From assembly GCA_022786605.1 (NCBI GenBank), contig JALFWW010000025.1, positions 1-64,000 of the forward strand: 64,000 nucleotides of DNA, written 5' to 3'. The position numbers and the translations under genes are program-made. Origin of the DNA: Clostridia bacterium. GTDB taxonomy: Bacteria > Bacillota > Clostridia > Lachnospirales > Anaerotignaceae. Every line of letters starts with the position of its first letter. Positions within the stretch are counted from its first letter, which is position 1. The notes beneath the pieces were generated by a model, which searched no databases, was not told where the DNA came from, and saw only the letters and a list, made by a program, of their open reading frames with translations. Of this stretch, positions 33,364 through 41,922 are shown in pieces.

Positions 33364-34713
33364 TCAGCTTTCTCCCGTCCCCAGAACGATGCGGATATCC
33401 ACCCCTGTAGGCAGTTCATCCGGCGCTGTTTCCACTGCCGCGTTGGCAAAATAGGGCACCAAATCACTGCCTATGCCGGCTTCTTTTACCTGAATCCGCG
33501 TTTTTTCCATCTGTTTTCCATCATAAGTGGTAGGTTCCGTCACCGTATATCCGTCTGCCGCCAGCTTATCGGAAAATCTTCTTGCCAAACCGTTGATGTT
33601 GCCGCCGTTGCAGACCTCAATGGTCAGCCCTTTGCTGCTTGTACTTGCGGCGCCTTCCGGCGTTGTCACACGCTCCTGATAGAATATCTGATCCACCACC
33701 AGAGAGGTTTCATCAGGGTCATGGATGAAGTAAGACACATTGCCTACATACTGTCCTGCCCCGGGAAGGGTCTGCATGTTGATTTTATTCATGTCGATCT
33801 TCCCTACATAGTTGGCATATTTCACCGCGTCTGTCAAAGAAATATCTGTCTGTACATCTTTATAAAGAATGGAGATATACTCCGGCAGATTTTTCAGGAT
33901 ACTTTCAGAGCTAAGCACCTTTTCCGCCAGCGCTGTCAAAAACAGCTGCTGTACTTCGATACGCCCTTCATCCCCTGTGGGATATTTTCTGAAACGCACC
34001 AGCTGTTCCGCCTGCTCACCGTTGAGGGTCTGCAAACCCGCATCCAAATGGATATACAGATCCTGAGCAGGGTCTTCATAGTCCATATCCTGCGGCACAT
34101 CCACTTCCACACCGCCCACAGTATCTACGATCTTGCGGAATGCGTCCAAATCGATTTTTATATAATGGTCAATGTTAATGCCCAGCAGGTCTTCGATCTG
34201 CAGCACAGTATTGGTGCAGCAGTTTTTTTCATCACTGTAGGAATGGATGGCATTAAGCTTTGTCACCTGATTATATGACCGTCCTGTTTCCTCGTAATTT
34301 TTCACAACCTCGTCACAAACAGACACCCTTGTGTCCCGAGGCAGCGAAAGCAGGTCTATGCTTTCATTGGCACTGTCATAATGAACCACAAACATCACAT
34401 CCGTACGTTTGCCTTCTTTGTCCGTGCCAAACACAGCCACATTCAGCTTGATATCCCGTCCCAGCATAGCATCCAGCAGATTCAGGTTGGAACCGCCGCC
34501 CACATATCCGCCAAAGGGAGATTCCCCTGTCACTTTATAATAGGCAAAAGCCGCTCCTCCTGACAATATCAAAAATGCCATGACAATGGATACCACGATT
34601 TTGAAAAATGTTCGAATGGGGCGAAAAGGCTTCCTTTTCTTCTGGGTCTTTTCATAAGCCCCCTCCCGCTTGCTGCTTCTGTGTCCGCCGCTGCGGCGTT
34701 GTTTTCCTCTCAT
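33364..34713 (-). CDS. LytR-CpsA-Psr (LCP) wall polymer ligase with LytR_C domain
   Basis: The 449-residue protein has a basic N terminus, one membrane span (FFKIVVSIVMAFLILSGGA), the LCP catalytic domain (~90-300, with LLSLPRDTRV, KLNAIHSYSD, GINIDHYIKIDL, VGGVEVDVPQDMDY, VRFRKYPTGDEGRIEVQQ) and a C-terminal LytR_C domain (~365-449). LCP enzymes move lipid-linked glycopolymers onto peptidoglycan. It follows its paralogue directly. The ATG at 34713 is preferred to an in-frame GTG that overlaps the upstream stop codon. Confidence 0.92.
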   Translation of the reverse strand: MRGKQRRSGGHRSSKREGAYEKTQKKRKPFRPIRTFFKIVVSIVMAFLILSGGAAFAYYKVTGESPFGGYVGGGSNLNLLDAMLGRDIKLNVAVFGTDKEGKRTDVMFVVHYDSANESIDLLSLPRDTRVSVCDEVVKNYEETGRSYNQVTKLNAIHSYSDEKNCCTNTVLQIEDLLGINIDHYIKIDLDAFRKIVDTVGGVEVDVPQDMDYEDPAQDLYIHLDAGLQTLNGEQAEQLVRFRKYPTGDEGRIEVQQLFLTALAEKVLSSESILKNLPEYISILYKDVQTDISLTDAVKYANYVGKIDMNKINMQTLPGAGQYVGNVSYFIHDPDETSLVVDQIFYQERVTTPEGAASTSSKGLTIEVCNGGNINGLARRFSDKLAADGYTVTEPTTYDGKQMEKTRIQVKEAGIGSDLVPYFANAAVETAPDELPTGVDIRIVLGTGES

Positions 34714-34721
34714 GCTGTCTA

Positions 34722-35957
34722 TCACCCGTTCGTCTGGTTTGTTGTTTCTTCGTCTGTCAATCCCTCAGTTTCGGAACCGTCTGTTGTATCCGCAGGCGGT
34801 TCTTTGCCATAAATCCGATAATCCACCAATTCTTTGGTGCCTTCCTCATCCATGTCAAAATAAGCGCCGCCTTCACCGGGAATGGTGTCTGTGGTAATGG
34901 CAGCTGGATCGATCTCTTTGGCATAACCCGCGTATTTCAAAGCCGTTGCCACAGGCATATCAGATTCCACTTTTTCCATGGCAATCTTGATATAACTGTC
35001 CAGATTGCTCATGATCTTGTCGCTGCTGCAGACCTGTTCGATGAATGCTTTCAAAAATTCCTGCTGCACTTCGATACGCTTCAGGTCTTTCTGGGCATAT
35101 CCCTCACGGAAACGTACCAGCATTTCCGCCTTTTCCCCATCCAGAAGCTGGGGACCAGGATACAAGTCGATATACAGTCCCTGAGCAGGGTCACTGTAAT
35201 AAAGACGTTCCTGCACGTCAAATTCTACGCCGCCGACAGCGTCCACAATATCTTTGAAGGCTTCCAGATCCACTTTGATATAATAATCAATGTCGATACC
35301 CAATATATTTTCCAGCATGGCAACAGAAAATGTACTGCGGTTGCCTTCTCCTGCATAAGCGTGCACTTCCGTCAGCTTGCACTGACCATAAACGCCGTTT
35401 GCCTGCGGTACCGTTCTTCCGTTTTTCTCCAGATAAGCGATCATCTCGTCAGTCATGACCACGCGGGTATCTCGAGGCACTGAAATCAGATGCAGTTCCT
35501 TGGTGGTCAAATTCAAACTTGCCACCATATTCACGTCTGACCGGAAACCATCCCCATCCGTTCCCAGCAGTGCCACATTCAGCAGCTGGTCTTTTGCCTC
35601 TGAAGATACATCGGCAGAAGCTACAAAATCCGATTTTTCCGCCTTGCCTTCCCACAGTTTTAAAGAAGCGTACAGCTTAGCCGCCCCAAAGGCACCGGCA
35701 AGAATCACCACCAACAGCACACAAAGGATGATTTCTCCTCTTTTGCGTCTGCGCCGCATTTCCATCTGTTTCTGATGGTTGCGCTGCATTCTGGCGCCCA
35801 CTCTGCGGCGCTGTTCCTGCTGCAAACGCATTTCTTCCTCCATATAACGCTGCTCCCGCAGCCGTTCCGTTCTGCTGCCTCTTTGCTGTTCTTGCTCATA
35901 CTGGGGATGCACAGGGCGTCTGCGTCTGTGCTGATAATCCGTTCTGTTTTCTCCCAT
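34722..35957 (-). CDS. LytR-CpsA-Psr (LCP) wall polymer ligase, long basic N terminus
   Basis: The 411-residue protein begins with about 75 residues very rich in arginine and glutamine (for example EQEQQRGSRTERLREQR), then one span (IILCVLLVVILAGAFGAAK) and an LCP domain (LHLISVPRDTRVVM, GIDIDYYIKVDLEAF, VGGVEFDVQERLYY, VRFREGYAQKDLKRIEVQQ). There is no LytR_C domain. Together with the next gene it gives two LCP enzymes for the surface polymers made by this cluster. A good promoter lies 70 bases upstream. Confidence 0.92.
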   Translation of the reverse strand: MGENRTDYQHRRRRPVHPQYEQEQQRGSRTERLREQRYMEEEMRLQQEQRRRVGARMQRNHQKQMEMRRRRKRGEIILCVLLVVILAGAFGAAKLYASLKLWEGKAEKSDFVASADVSSEAKDQLLNVALLGTDGDGFRSDVNMVASLNLTTKELHLISVPRDTRVVMTDEMIAYLEKNGRTVPQANGVYGQCKLTEVHAYAGEGNRSTFSVAMLENILGIDIDYYIKVDLEAFKDIVDAVGGVEFDVQERLYYSDPAQGLYIDLYPGPQLLDGEKAEMLVRFREGYAQKDLKRIEVQQEFLKAFIEQVCSSDKIMSNLDSYIKIAMEKVESDMPVATALKYAGYAKEIDPAAITTDTIPGEGGAYFDMDEEGTKELVDYRIYGKEPPADTTDGSETEGLTDEETTNQTNG

Positions 35958-36026
35958 CTTTCATTTCTCCTAAATCCCACGAATTCTCTTTCATCTTTTA
36001 TATGGCATATCATCCATAATTTATTT

Positions 36027-36055
36027 ATTATAACAAATTTGACAGCTTCTGACAA
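36027..36055 (-). promoter_or_regulatory. Sigma-A-type promoter of the LCP-LCP-udk operon
   Basis: TTGTCA (36050-36055) and TATAAT (36027-36032) on the minus strand have a 17-base spacer. Confidence 0.75.
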
Positions 36056-36275
36056 TCAAAGGGGCTTTCTTTACACTTTTTTGTCAGAAATCAGTCGCAA
36101 TTTTTATAAAAGTCATACTTGCTCCGTTGTGTCTTTCGAGTCTGTCAAACAAAAATCATCGCATATCTTCCAGCCAATTACGGATTTGACCGCAAAACCC
36201 TTTTTATTATACACAAATTTCCAAAGAAAAAAATGTGCTTTTTTCTTAAAATTCTATTGAAAAACCTTCGTTTTC

Positions 36276-36304
36276 TTTACTTTTTGCCGAAAATCCCGTA
36301 TAAT
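36276..36304 (+). promoter_or_regulatory. Sigma-A-type promoter of the LTA-synthase-like gene
   Basis: TTTACT (36276-36281) and TATAAT (36299-36304) have a 17-base spacer. Two direct copies of ATTGTAAAG follow at 36311-36330. The segment 36060-36275 between the two divergent promoters is A/T-rich and shows no gene. Confidence 0.65.
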
Positions 36305-36364
36305 ACCCAAATTGTAAAGGAATTGTAAAGCACACAAAAAATCAAACATAAGGAGGTTATGCCT

Positions 36365-38257
36365 GTGTTTTTCAATTGTTTTCAGCAAAAGGACCTGCCC
36401 TTTTCCTGGAAAAAAACCATACTTACGCTTTTGATCAGCGCCTTTGTGGCAATGTGTCTGGTATTTCTCATTACCACTCAGCATCCCCTGCGTGTGGGAA
36501 TGGAAATCCTGACCCATCCTGGTATCCTGCTCTGGAATTTCCTGCCAGCACTGCTGGCTGTATGCCTTGTGTACTTTATCACAGGACGGCTGTTTTTTTC
36601 CTCTGCCCTGCTGCAGGTAGTCTGGATTTTGTTCGCCGTCAGCGATAAAATCAAAGTTTCCATGCGGCAGGAACCTCTGCTGCCCACGGACCTGACACTG
36701 ATCAAAGAAGCCCTGACCATCGTCAAGACATTCCCCGTCTATATGCTGGCACTCATCGGTATTGGCGCAGTTGCTGCTATTGCCATATTGATATTCAGTT
36801 TCATTCGCAGTGAAAAACAGCGTCCGCCTGTCATCGCCCGTCTTGTGGGAATTCTTTGTGTCGTACTGGCGGCGCTTGGTCTGAACAGTTTGGTTTATGA
36901 CAACAAAGACCTTTATGACGGTTATCCTGTTGTGGAAAATCCCTATTTCCAGGTCAATCAGTATAACACCCGCGGTCTGGTCTATTCTTTCTTCCATCAG
37001 CTAAACATCATGCGTCTGCAGGCACCGGAAGGCTATGACAAAACACAATATGACAACCTGACCAGCGCGCCAACTGTCGCTGACGGACAGCCTGCCCCCA
37101 ATATCATCATGATCATGGGCGAAGCCTATTCTGATCTGAGTGAAAACGAACACATCAGCTTTGAGGGCTACACAGACCCCATGGCAAATTACAAAGAACT
37201 CTGCGCCAAAGAAAATGCCGTCAGCGGCCATATTGCCGTTGCCAATTTCGGCGGCGGTACATCCAACACAGAGTATGATGTACTCACAGGGCTGCCTACC
37301 CGTTTTCTGGATACGGCACTGCCCTCCTATAATTTCATCCATCACGAAATCGACGCCCTGCCTTACCGGCTTTCTCAGATCGGTTATGAAACCGCTTCCA
37401 TCCATCCCGGCTACGCATGGTTCTATAATCGCCAGAACGTATATCCCGATCTTGGCTTTGAAACTTGCTATTTCCTGGAGGATTCTTTTGATCTGGCTTC
37501 TCAGGGCATCGGCGGCTATGTCAATGAAGAGGCGACCATGGATAAGATTCTTTCCGTATTTGAGGAAACCATCCAGTCTTCTTCCGCGCCGGTATTCTCC
37601 TTTACAGTTACCATCCAGAATCATGGTCCCTATGAGAAAAAATATGGCACCCTGCCACAAAATTTCTCTACTGATGTGGAACTGACAGAAACAGAAACGG
37701 ACCTGCTGACACAATATTTCTACGGCATGATCGACGCTGACCGGGAAATCGGCAGATTGGTGGATTATGCGGAAAACAGCGAAGAACCCATCATTCTGGT
37801 TTACTTCGGCGACCATCTGCCGGGCTTCTCCAACGGTATGGAATCCTTCGACCTGCTGGATTATCCCAAAGACGCCAACGGCACACCGGAAGAACAGACT
37901 GCCGTTTATGAAACTCCCTTCGTGATCTGGGCAAATGACAGCGCTGCCGCGCAGTGTGGTTTTGCGGAAAATATAACAGAAGCGGCTCTGCCGGAAAACG
38001 GCATCATCAGTTCCTTCTATCTGGGCGCCCTGACCACGGAACTGGCAGGCATAGAAGGACTTTCTCCTCTTTATGACATGCTCAATGACATGCGGAAAGA
38101 ATATCCTGTCCTTTCCGATATGTACCATGTGGATGCCCAAGGCAACTATGTGCAGGAGCTGCCGGAAGATATGCAGAAACAGCTGGATACCCTGATTGGC
38201 TGGCAATATTATATTCTTTTCGATCAAGTGCTGCCTGCCGCAAACAGCGAACAATAA
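36365..38257 (+). CDS. LTA synthase family sulfatase-fold membrane enzyme
   Basis: The ~630-residue protein has five N-terminal membrane spans (residues ~15-200) and an extracellular alkaline-phosphatase/sulfatase domain. It contains NIIMIMGEAYSDL (metal acid), the nucleophile region GGGTSNTEYDVLTGLP (threonine), HPGYAWFYNRQNVYPDLGF and VYFGDHLPG. LtaS-type enzymes transfer glycerol phosphate from phosphatidylglycerol to a growing chain; related ones modify other polymers. I prefer the GTG at 36365, eight bases from AGGAGG; the ATG at 36359 is only two bases from it. Confidence 0.9.
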   Translation: MFFNCFQQKDLPFSWKKTILTLLISAFVAMCLVFLITTQHPLRVGMEILTHPGILLWNFLPALLAVCLVYFITGRLFFSSALLQVVWILFAVSDKIKVSMRQEPLLPTDLTLIKEALTIVKTFPVYMLALIGIGAVAAIAILIFSFIRSEKQRPPVIARLVGILCVVLAALGLNSLVYDNKDLYDGYPVVENPYFQVNQYNTRGLVYSFFHQLNIMRLQAPEGYDKTQYDNLTSAPTVADGQPAPNIIMIMGEAYSDLSENEHISFEGYTDPMANYKELCAKENAVSGHIAVANFGGGTSNTEYDVLTGLPTRFLDTALPSYNFIHHEIDALPYRLSQIGYETASIHPGYAWFYNRQNVYPDLGFETCYFLEDSFDLASQGIGGYVNEEATMDKILSVFEETIQSSSAPVFSFTVTIQNHGPYEKKYGTLPQNFSTDVELTETETDLLTQYFYGMIDADREIGRLVDYAENSEEPIILVYFGDHLPGFSNGMESFDLLDYPKDANGTPEEQTAVYETPFVIWANDSAAAQCGFAENITEAALPENGIISSFYLGALTTELAGIEGLSPLYDMLNDMRKEYPVLSDMYHVDAQGNYVQELPEDMQKQLDTLIGWQYYILFDQVLPAANSEQ

Positions 38258-38262
38258 ACATC

Positions 38263-38302
38263 AAAAGCTGAAATCCTTTTCATAGGGACTTCAGCTTTTT
38301 TG
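38263..38302 (+). terminator. Terminator of the LTA-synthase-like gene
   Basis: AAAAGCTGAA pairs with TTCAGCTTTT, then a T-run, starting 6 bases after the stop codon. Confidence 0.85.
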
Positions 38303-38374
38303 TTTTCCCTTTACTTGTATGGAAGAAAATACCATGCTATACTGACATCAACCATACACAAAGGAGGAATCTTT

Positions 38375-39625
38375 ATGGAAATTCTGCGTGAACACGCCCG
38401 AGCCATCATCCACGATACACTGAAGCAGGTCCTGCCCCACGCCGCTGTACAACGTGCTTTGGAAGGACGGCAGTTTCCCGGAAAATGTATTGTCATTTCC
38501 ATCGGAAAAGCCGCTTGGACCATGGCAAAAGCCGCTTCTGATTTATTGGGAAACACCATTGACCGAGGCGTTGTTCTGACCAAATATGGGCATAGTCAAG
38601 GAGAAATCCCCGGCTTTATCATCGCCGAAGGCGGGCATCCTCTGGTAGATGAAAATTCCATTGCCGGTACAGAAAAAGTCCTTGCCGCAGTGGAAAATCT
38701 CACAGAAAAAGATACTGTCGTTTTTCTCATTTCCGGCGGCGGTTCCGCATTGTTTGAAAAGCCCGCGGGTTCCCTCACATTGGCAGATATGCAGAACGTC
38801 ACCAGCCAACTTTTGGCATGCGGCGCAGAAATCACAGAGATCAATACCATCCGCAAACATCTTTCCGCGGTAAAAGGCGGACGTTTTGCCAAACTTTGCG
38901 CACCAGCCTCCATCATTGCCATCGCCCTCAGTGACATTCTGGGAGATTATCCAGATGCCATCGCTTCTGGTCCTGCCACAGCGGATACCTCCACCTGCGC
39001 CGATGCCATGGCAGTAGCGGAAAAATACCATCTGGATTTCTCTCCTGCCGTTTTAAAACAGTTACAGGAAGAAACCCCTAAAGAAATCACCAACTGTGAA
39101 ATGCAGATCACAGGCAGTGTATCCCAGCTTTGTGCATTTGCCGCAAAAGCGGCGGAAAAACTGGGCTATACACCACTGACCCTTTCCACCATGCTGGACT
39201 GCGAAGCCAGAGAAGCCGGACGTTTCCTTGGCTCCATGGCAAAGACTCTGGAAAAAGGTGAAGGACCTCTTTCTGGTCCCTGTGCTATCCTCTGCGGTGG
39301 TGAAACAGTGGTACATCTGACAGGCAAAGGTAAGGGCGGCAGAAATCAGGAACTGGCGCTTGCTGCCACTCCCTATCTGGACGGCATGAAAAACGCCCTT
39401 GTGGCTGCTGTAGGCTCTGACGGCACCGATGGTCCTACCGACGCGGCAGGTGGCATGGTTGACGGCAGCACCATGACAGCTTTGCGGCAGGCAGGACTTT
39501 CCATTGACGCAATGCTGGCGGAAAACGACGCTTACCACGCTTTGAAAGCCGTAGACAGCCTCATCATCACCGGTCCCACAGGCACCAATGTGAATGACCT
39601 GTATTTCCTGCTGTTCCGTCCATAA
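38375..39625 (+). CDS. Glycerate 2-kinase (DUF4147/MOFRL, GckA/TtuD type)
   Basis: The 416-residue enzyme has the N-terminal DUF4147 domain (GKAAWTMAKAASDLLG, LTKYGHS, EGGHPLVDENS, LISGGGSALFEKP, TEINTIRKHLSAVKGG, LSDILGDYPDAIASGP) and the C-terminal MOFRL domain (CGGETVVHLTGKGKGGRNQE, SDGTDGPTDAAG). It phosphorylates D-glycerate to 2-phosphoglycerate. The ATG at 38375 follows AAAGGAGGAATCTTT. The PucR/CdaR-type regulator at 18108-19199 may control it. Confidence 0.93.
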   Translation: MEILREHARAIIHDTLKQVLPHAAVQRALEGRQFPGKCIVISIGKAAWTMAKAASDLLGNTIDRGVVLTKYGHSQGEIPGFIIAEGGHPLVDENSIAGTEKVLAAVENLTEKDTVVFLISGGGSALFEKPAGSLTLADMQNVTSQLLACGAEITEINTIRKHLSAVKGGRFAKLCAPASIIAIALSDILGDYPDAIASGPATADTSTCADAMAVAEKYHLDFSPAVLKQLQEETPKEITNCEMQITGSVSQLCAFAAKAAEKLGYTPLTLSTMLDCEAREAGRFLGSMAKTLEKGEGPLSGPCAILCGGETVVHLTGKGKGGRNQELALAATPYLDGMKNALVAAVGSDGTDGPTDAAGGMVDGSTMTALRQAGLSIDAMLAENDAYHALKAVDSLIITGPTGTNVNDLYFLLFRP

Positions 39626-39661
39626 AACTAAAATCTTATTTTTTTCACAGAAAACCAACAA

Positions 39662-39698
39662 TAGCCGGAATCCCTGAAACAAAAGGATTCCGGCTGTT
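39662..39698 (+). terminator. Glycerate kinase terminator
   Basis: AGCCGGAATCC pairs with GGATTCCGGCT around an 11-base loop, followed by a T-containing tail (GTTCTATTCT). Confidence 0.65.
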
Positions 39699-39771
39699 CT
39701 ATTCTATCTGGATTTCACAGAGATTATTTTCTTAAGAAACATTTGGTTCCACACGTCGTTTATTTTCTTGC

Positions 39772-39799
39772 ACCGACAGCTTTTCCCCTCCATAGGATA
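39772..39799 (+). promoter_or_regulatory. Sigma-K-like (mother-cell) promoter of the cotJ operon
   Basis: AC (39772-39773), a 17-base spacer and CATAGGATA (39791-39799) match the sigma-K pattern AC-N17-CATAnnnTA exactly. Sigma-E and sigma-K boxes overlap in sequence, so sigma-E recognition is also possible (in Bacillus subtilis cotJ is sigma-E dependent). The start site would be about 25 bases before cotJA. Confidence 0.55.
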
Positions 39800-39827
39800 C
39801 AAGAGAACAACATAAGGAGGCATCTCC

Positions 39828-40079
39828 ATGAAAGAGATCGCATCGAATTTCCTGCCGGACATGGGCGAAGCAGAAACTGCTATGGACTGCAACGCCTGTG
39901 TCATCCAAAAAGTGGGTCTGGCGCAGGCTTTCGTCCCCAGTCAGCCCTATCAAACCCCTTCATCCCCAGAACAAAGTTTGATTTGCGGCACCGCTTTTTC
40001 TGATCTTTCCATGCCCTATGTACAGGGCAGCCATATCAAACGCAACGCAAAGGAGGTCACCTCATGGAACGCGAAATGA
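39828..40079 (+). CDS. cotJA: Spore coat associated protein CotJA
   Basis: The 83-residue protein has the CotJA pattern AQAFVPSQPYQTP, SPEQSLICGTAFSDLSMPY. CotJA is a small spore coat protein made in the mother cell. The ATG follows AAGGAGGCATCTCC. Its 3' end overlaps cotJB by 16 bases. The operon normally continues with cotJB and cotJC. Confidence 0.92.
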   Translation: MKEIASNFLPDMGEAETAMDCNACVIQKVGLAQAFVPSQPYQTPSSPEQSLICGTAFSDLSMPYVQGSHIKRNAKEVTSWNAK

Positions 40080-40348
40080 TGCTCCAAAAACTTATGGAAC
40101 TGGATTTTCTGGCAGTGGATTTAGGATTGTATCTGAACACCCATCCTACAGAAACAGAAGCCATCAACGCTTATAATCAGACCATCGAAGCCGCTGACAC
40201 CCTGCGGATGAAATTTGAAGCGGCTTATGGTCCTCTGTGCTCCTTCCGCAGTTATGCCGCTGATACAGAAAACTGGCAGTGGAAAAACGATCCATGGCCT
40301 TGGCAAAGAACAGCAAATCTCTCTATGGCTGGAAAGGAGTGTATGTAA
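40064..40348 (+). CDS. cotJB: Spore coat peptide assembly protein CotJB
   Basis: The 94-residue protein has the CotJB features MLQKLMELDFLAVDLGLYL, a central YNQTIEAAD helix and C-terminal WQWKNDPWPWQ. It helps place CotJ proteins in the coat. GGAGGTCACCTC precedes the ATG. The stop codon is directly followed by the cotJC start. Confidence 0.93.
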   Translation: MEREMMLQKLMELDFLAVDLGLYLNTHPTETEAINAYNQTIEAADTLRMKFEAAYGPLCSFRSYAADTENWQWKNDPWPWQRTANLSMAGKECM

Positions 40349-40441
40349 ATGTGGATTTATGAAAAGAAACTGCAGTTTCCTGTAAAAATCACCCGTCCCG
40401 ATGCCCGTATGGCAAAAATCATGATCGAACAGTATGGCGGT
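40349..40441 (+). pseudogene. cotJC: cotJC 5' fragment, interrupted by the prophage
   Basis: Only the first 31 codons are present. MWIYEKKLQFPVKITRP and AKIMIEQYGG are the start of CotJC, the manganese-catalase-like spore coat protein of about 190 residues. Family members continue after QYGG with PDGE; here the frame runs into phage DNA (ANCFRIYIK) and a terminator hairpin 25 bases later. The catalytic part must lie beyond the right end of the prophage. The gene would be whole only after precise excision. Confidence 0.88.
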
Positions 40442-40465
40442 GCTAATTGTTTTAGGATATACATA

Positions 40466-40491
40466 AAAAGCAGCCTTTCGGCTGCTTTTTT
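40466..40491. terminator. Terminator at the prophage boundary
   Basis: AAAAAGCAGCC-TTTC-GGCTGCTTTTTT is a compact hairpin with T-runs on both strands. It ends the leftmost phage gene (minus) and would also stop the cotJ transcript (plus) right after the break, preventing readthrough in both directions. Confidence 0.88.
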
Positions 40492-40828
40492 AGTACCCCA
40501 TATCTTTAATATCTGCCTTCATCCGCTCTGCCCAGCTGTCGTATCTTCTCATGGATTCTTTCCACAGTTTTCCTTCGATACTTTCCGGCGCAGACTGCAT
40601 TCCGCTTCCTGCCATTTTTTGCTGTACTTTCATCAGGACCTCTTTACTCTGATCATAGTCTTCACTCACTCTTCTTTTAGCTTTCATGGCATACATTCTG
40701 GCGCATTCTTCCATTCCATCTTCTTTTGCTTTTTTCGCTGCGTCCACATAGTATGCTGCGTCCTTCAGATCATCATCCAGTACATACATTGCATCTTTTA
40801 ATGCCTGATGCATATCCATTTTTTCCAT
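40490..40828 (-). CDS. Unknown phage-end protein (112 aa, helical)
   Basis: The protein is mostly helical and charged, with DMHQALKDAMYVLDDDLKDA near the start and KRRVSEDYDQSKEVLMKV in the middle, and no membrane segment. I recognise no family. It is the last gene before the attachment end and follows the next gene by one base, so the two are co-translated. Position after the lysis genes suggests a cargo (moron) gene. Confidence 0.7.
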   Translation of the reverse strand: MEKMDMHQALKDAMYVLDDDLKDAAYYVDAAKKAKEDGMEECARMYAMKAKRRVSEDYDQSKEVLMKVQQKMAGSGMQSAPESIEGKLWKESMRRYDSWAERMKADIKDMGY

Positions 40829-40829
40829 C

Positions 40830-41159
40830 TTACAATCCTCCTTTTACCCCTGCAATCTCTTGATACAGTTTTTCCACATCGTTTGCATCAAACAGGATGC
40901 CTGCCACTTCGACTTTTCCTTCTTTTTGCACTTCTTGCTTGGCTACCTCATACAGTTTATCCAGTTCGATTCCCTCTGCATCTTTAATGCCGATAGTTTC
41001 CAGCATTGGATGTTCCAGATATTTTTCCGCTACGCTGTCAATCCCTACTGCCAGCATGATTCTAATACCCACGCCCTTTGCTCCATGCAGTTGTGGTGAC
41101 AATTCTTTATCCACATATCTCTGGATTCCCATTTTGATTTCCTGTTTTGTTGCTTTCAT
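40830..41159 (-). CDS. Unknown phage-end protein (109 aa)
   Basis: The soluble protein contains IQRYVDKELSPQLHGAKGVG and GIKDAEGIELDKLYEVAKQE. No family is recognised. It lies between two other unknown genes of the group 40490-41835 beside the attachment end. Shine-Dalgarno AGGAATC lies before the ATG. Confidence 0.7.
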   Translation of the reverse strand: MKATKQEIKMGIQRYVDKELSPQLHGAKGVGIRIMLAVGIDSVAEKYLEHPMLETIGIKDAEGIELDKLYEVAKQEVQKEGKVEVAGILFDANDVEKLYQEIAGVKGGL

Positions 41160-41202
41160 ACTGATTCCTCCATTTTAGAAAAGGGGCTTTTCGCCCCCTT
41201 TC

Positions 41203-41835
41203 TTATGCTGTCTGTGTTTTTGTAGATTCCGCAGGTGTTGTCGGTGCTGTCCAACTGTTATATCTAGGCATAACTTCTGGACAGATATTTTCTGTAGGCA
41301 TTACCAGTTTACCCGGTACAAATGTTGCGTTTACATAGCAGTACAGGTTCTGATCCCCTGCGGTTCTGCGTTCTGCTTCCAGTGCAATAGCACCTTCCAG
41401 CTCTTTTTTCACACAGTGCAGGTCTTTTTCATTCATCATCTGCTGCATTTCCATTTCTTTTTTGATACATGCTACCTGTTCATTCAGTTTTGCCAGTGCA
41501 TTACCCGTTTCAATCAGAGCGCCTGTAGTATCTTTTACTACTTCTCTGATCCTGTCATCCTCTGACCTGAAAAGAGTATACATTTCTCTCTGGCTCTGTG
41601 CTGTCTGCTGTTCTGTGAAACGCTCTGCCCTTTCCTGCGCCAGAGCTGCTTCCAGTGCGGATACTGTACCGCCACAGCCGGGATTGCAGTTTCTGTTCCA
41701 ACCATTCCAGCCGTTATTGCATCCACCAAAAAGATTTCCTGCATTGAGCATACCGCCTGCCAGTGCGCCTACGCTGCCAATGATACCTGTTGTCAGTGCC
41801 GCTGTCCCTACGCCTTTACTTGCAAATTCTGCCAT
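41203..41835 (-). CDS. Glycine/asparagine-rich unknown protein with coiled coil (210 aa)
   Basis: The N terminus has a hydrophobic glycine-rich stretch (GTAALTTGIIGSVGALAGGM), then a cysteine/asparagine/tryptophan-rich patch (GGCNNGWNGWNRNCNPGCGG, about 37-56), a long coiled coil (~57-150) and a C-terminal YVNATFVPGKLVMPTENICP tail. It could be membrane- or surface-associated. I recall similar unnamed proteins in gut Firmicutes phages but know no function. AAAGGAGGAATGGACA precedes the ATG; a 7-bp inverted repeat (TGTATGT/ACATACA) lies in the leader at 41855-41880. Confidence 0.7.
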   Translation of the reverse strand: MAEFASKGVGTAALTTGIIGSVGALAGGMLNAGNLFGGCNNGWNGWNRNCNPGCGGTVSALEAALAQERAERFTEQQTAQSQREMYTLFRSEDDRIREVVKDTTGALIETGNALAKLNEQVACIKKEMEMQQMMNEKDLHCVKKELEGAIALEAERRTAGDQNLYCYVNATFVPGKLVMPTENICPEVMPRYNSWTAPTTPAESTKTQTA

Positions 41836-41922
41836 TGTCCATTCCTCCTTTGAATGTATGTATGTTTTTTTCTACATACAAATGTTATCCCGAAACAACG
41901 GACAGAACTTTCTGCATTTTTG

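Noticed and set aside
40441..40801. Continuation of the cotJC frame into phage DNA as a chimeric 150-residue protein
   Set aside because: The reading crosses a strong terminator and the antisense of a phage gene; it has no family pattern after residue 31.
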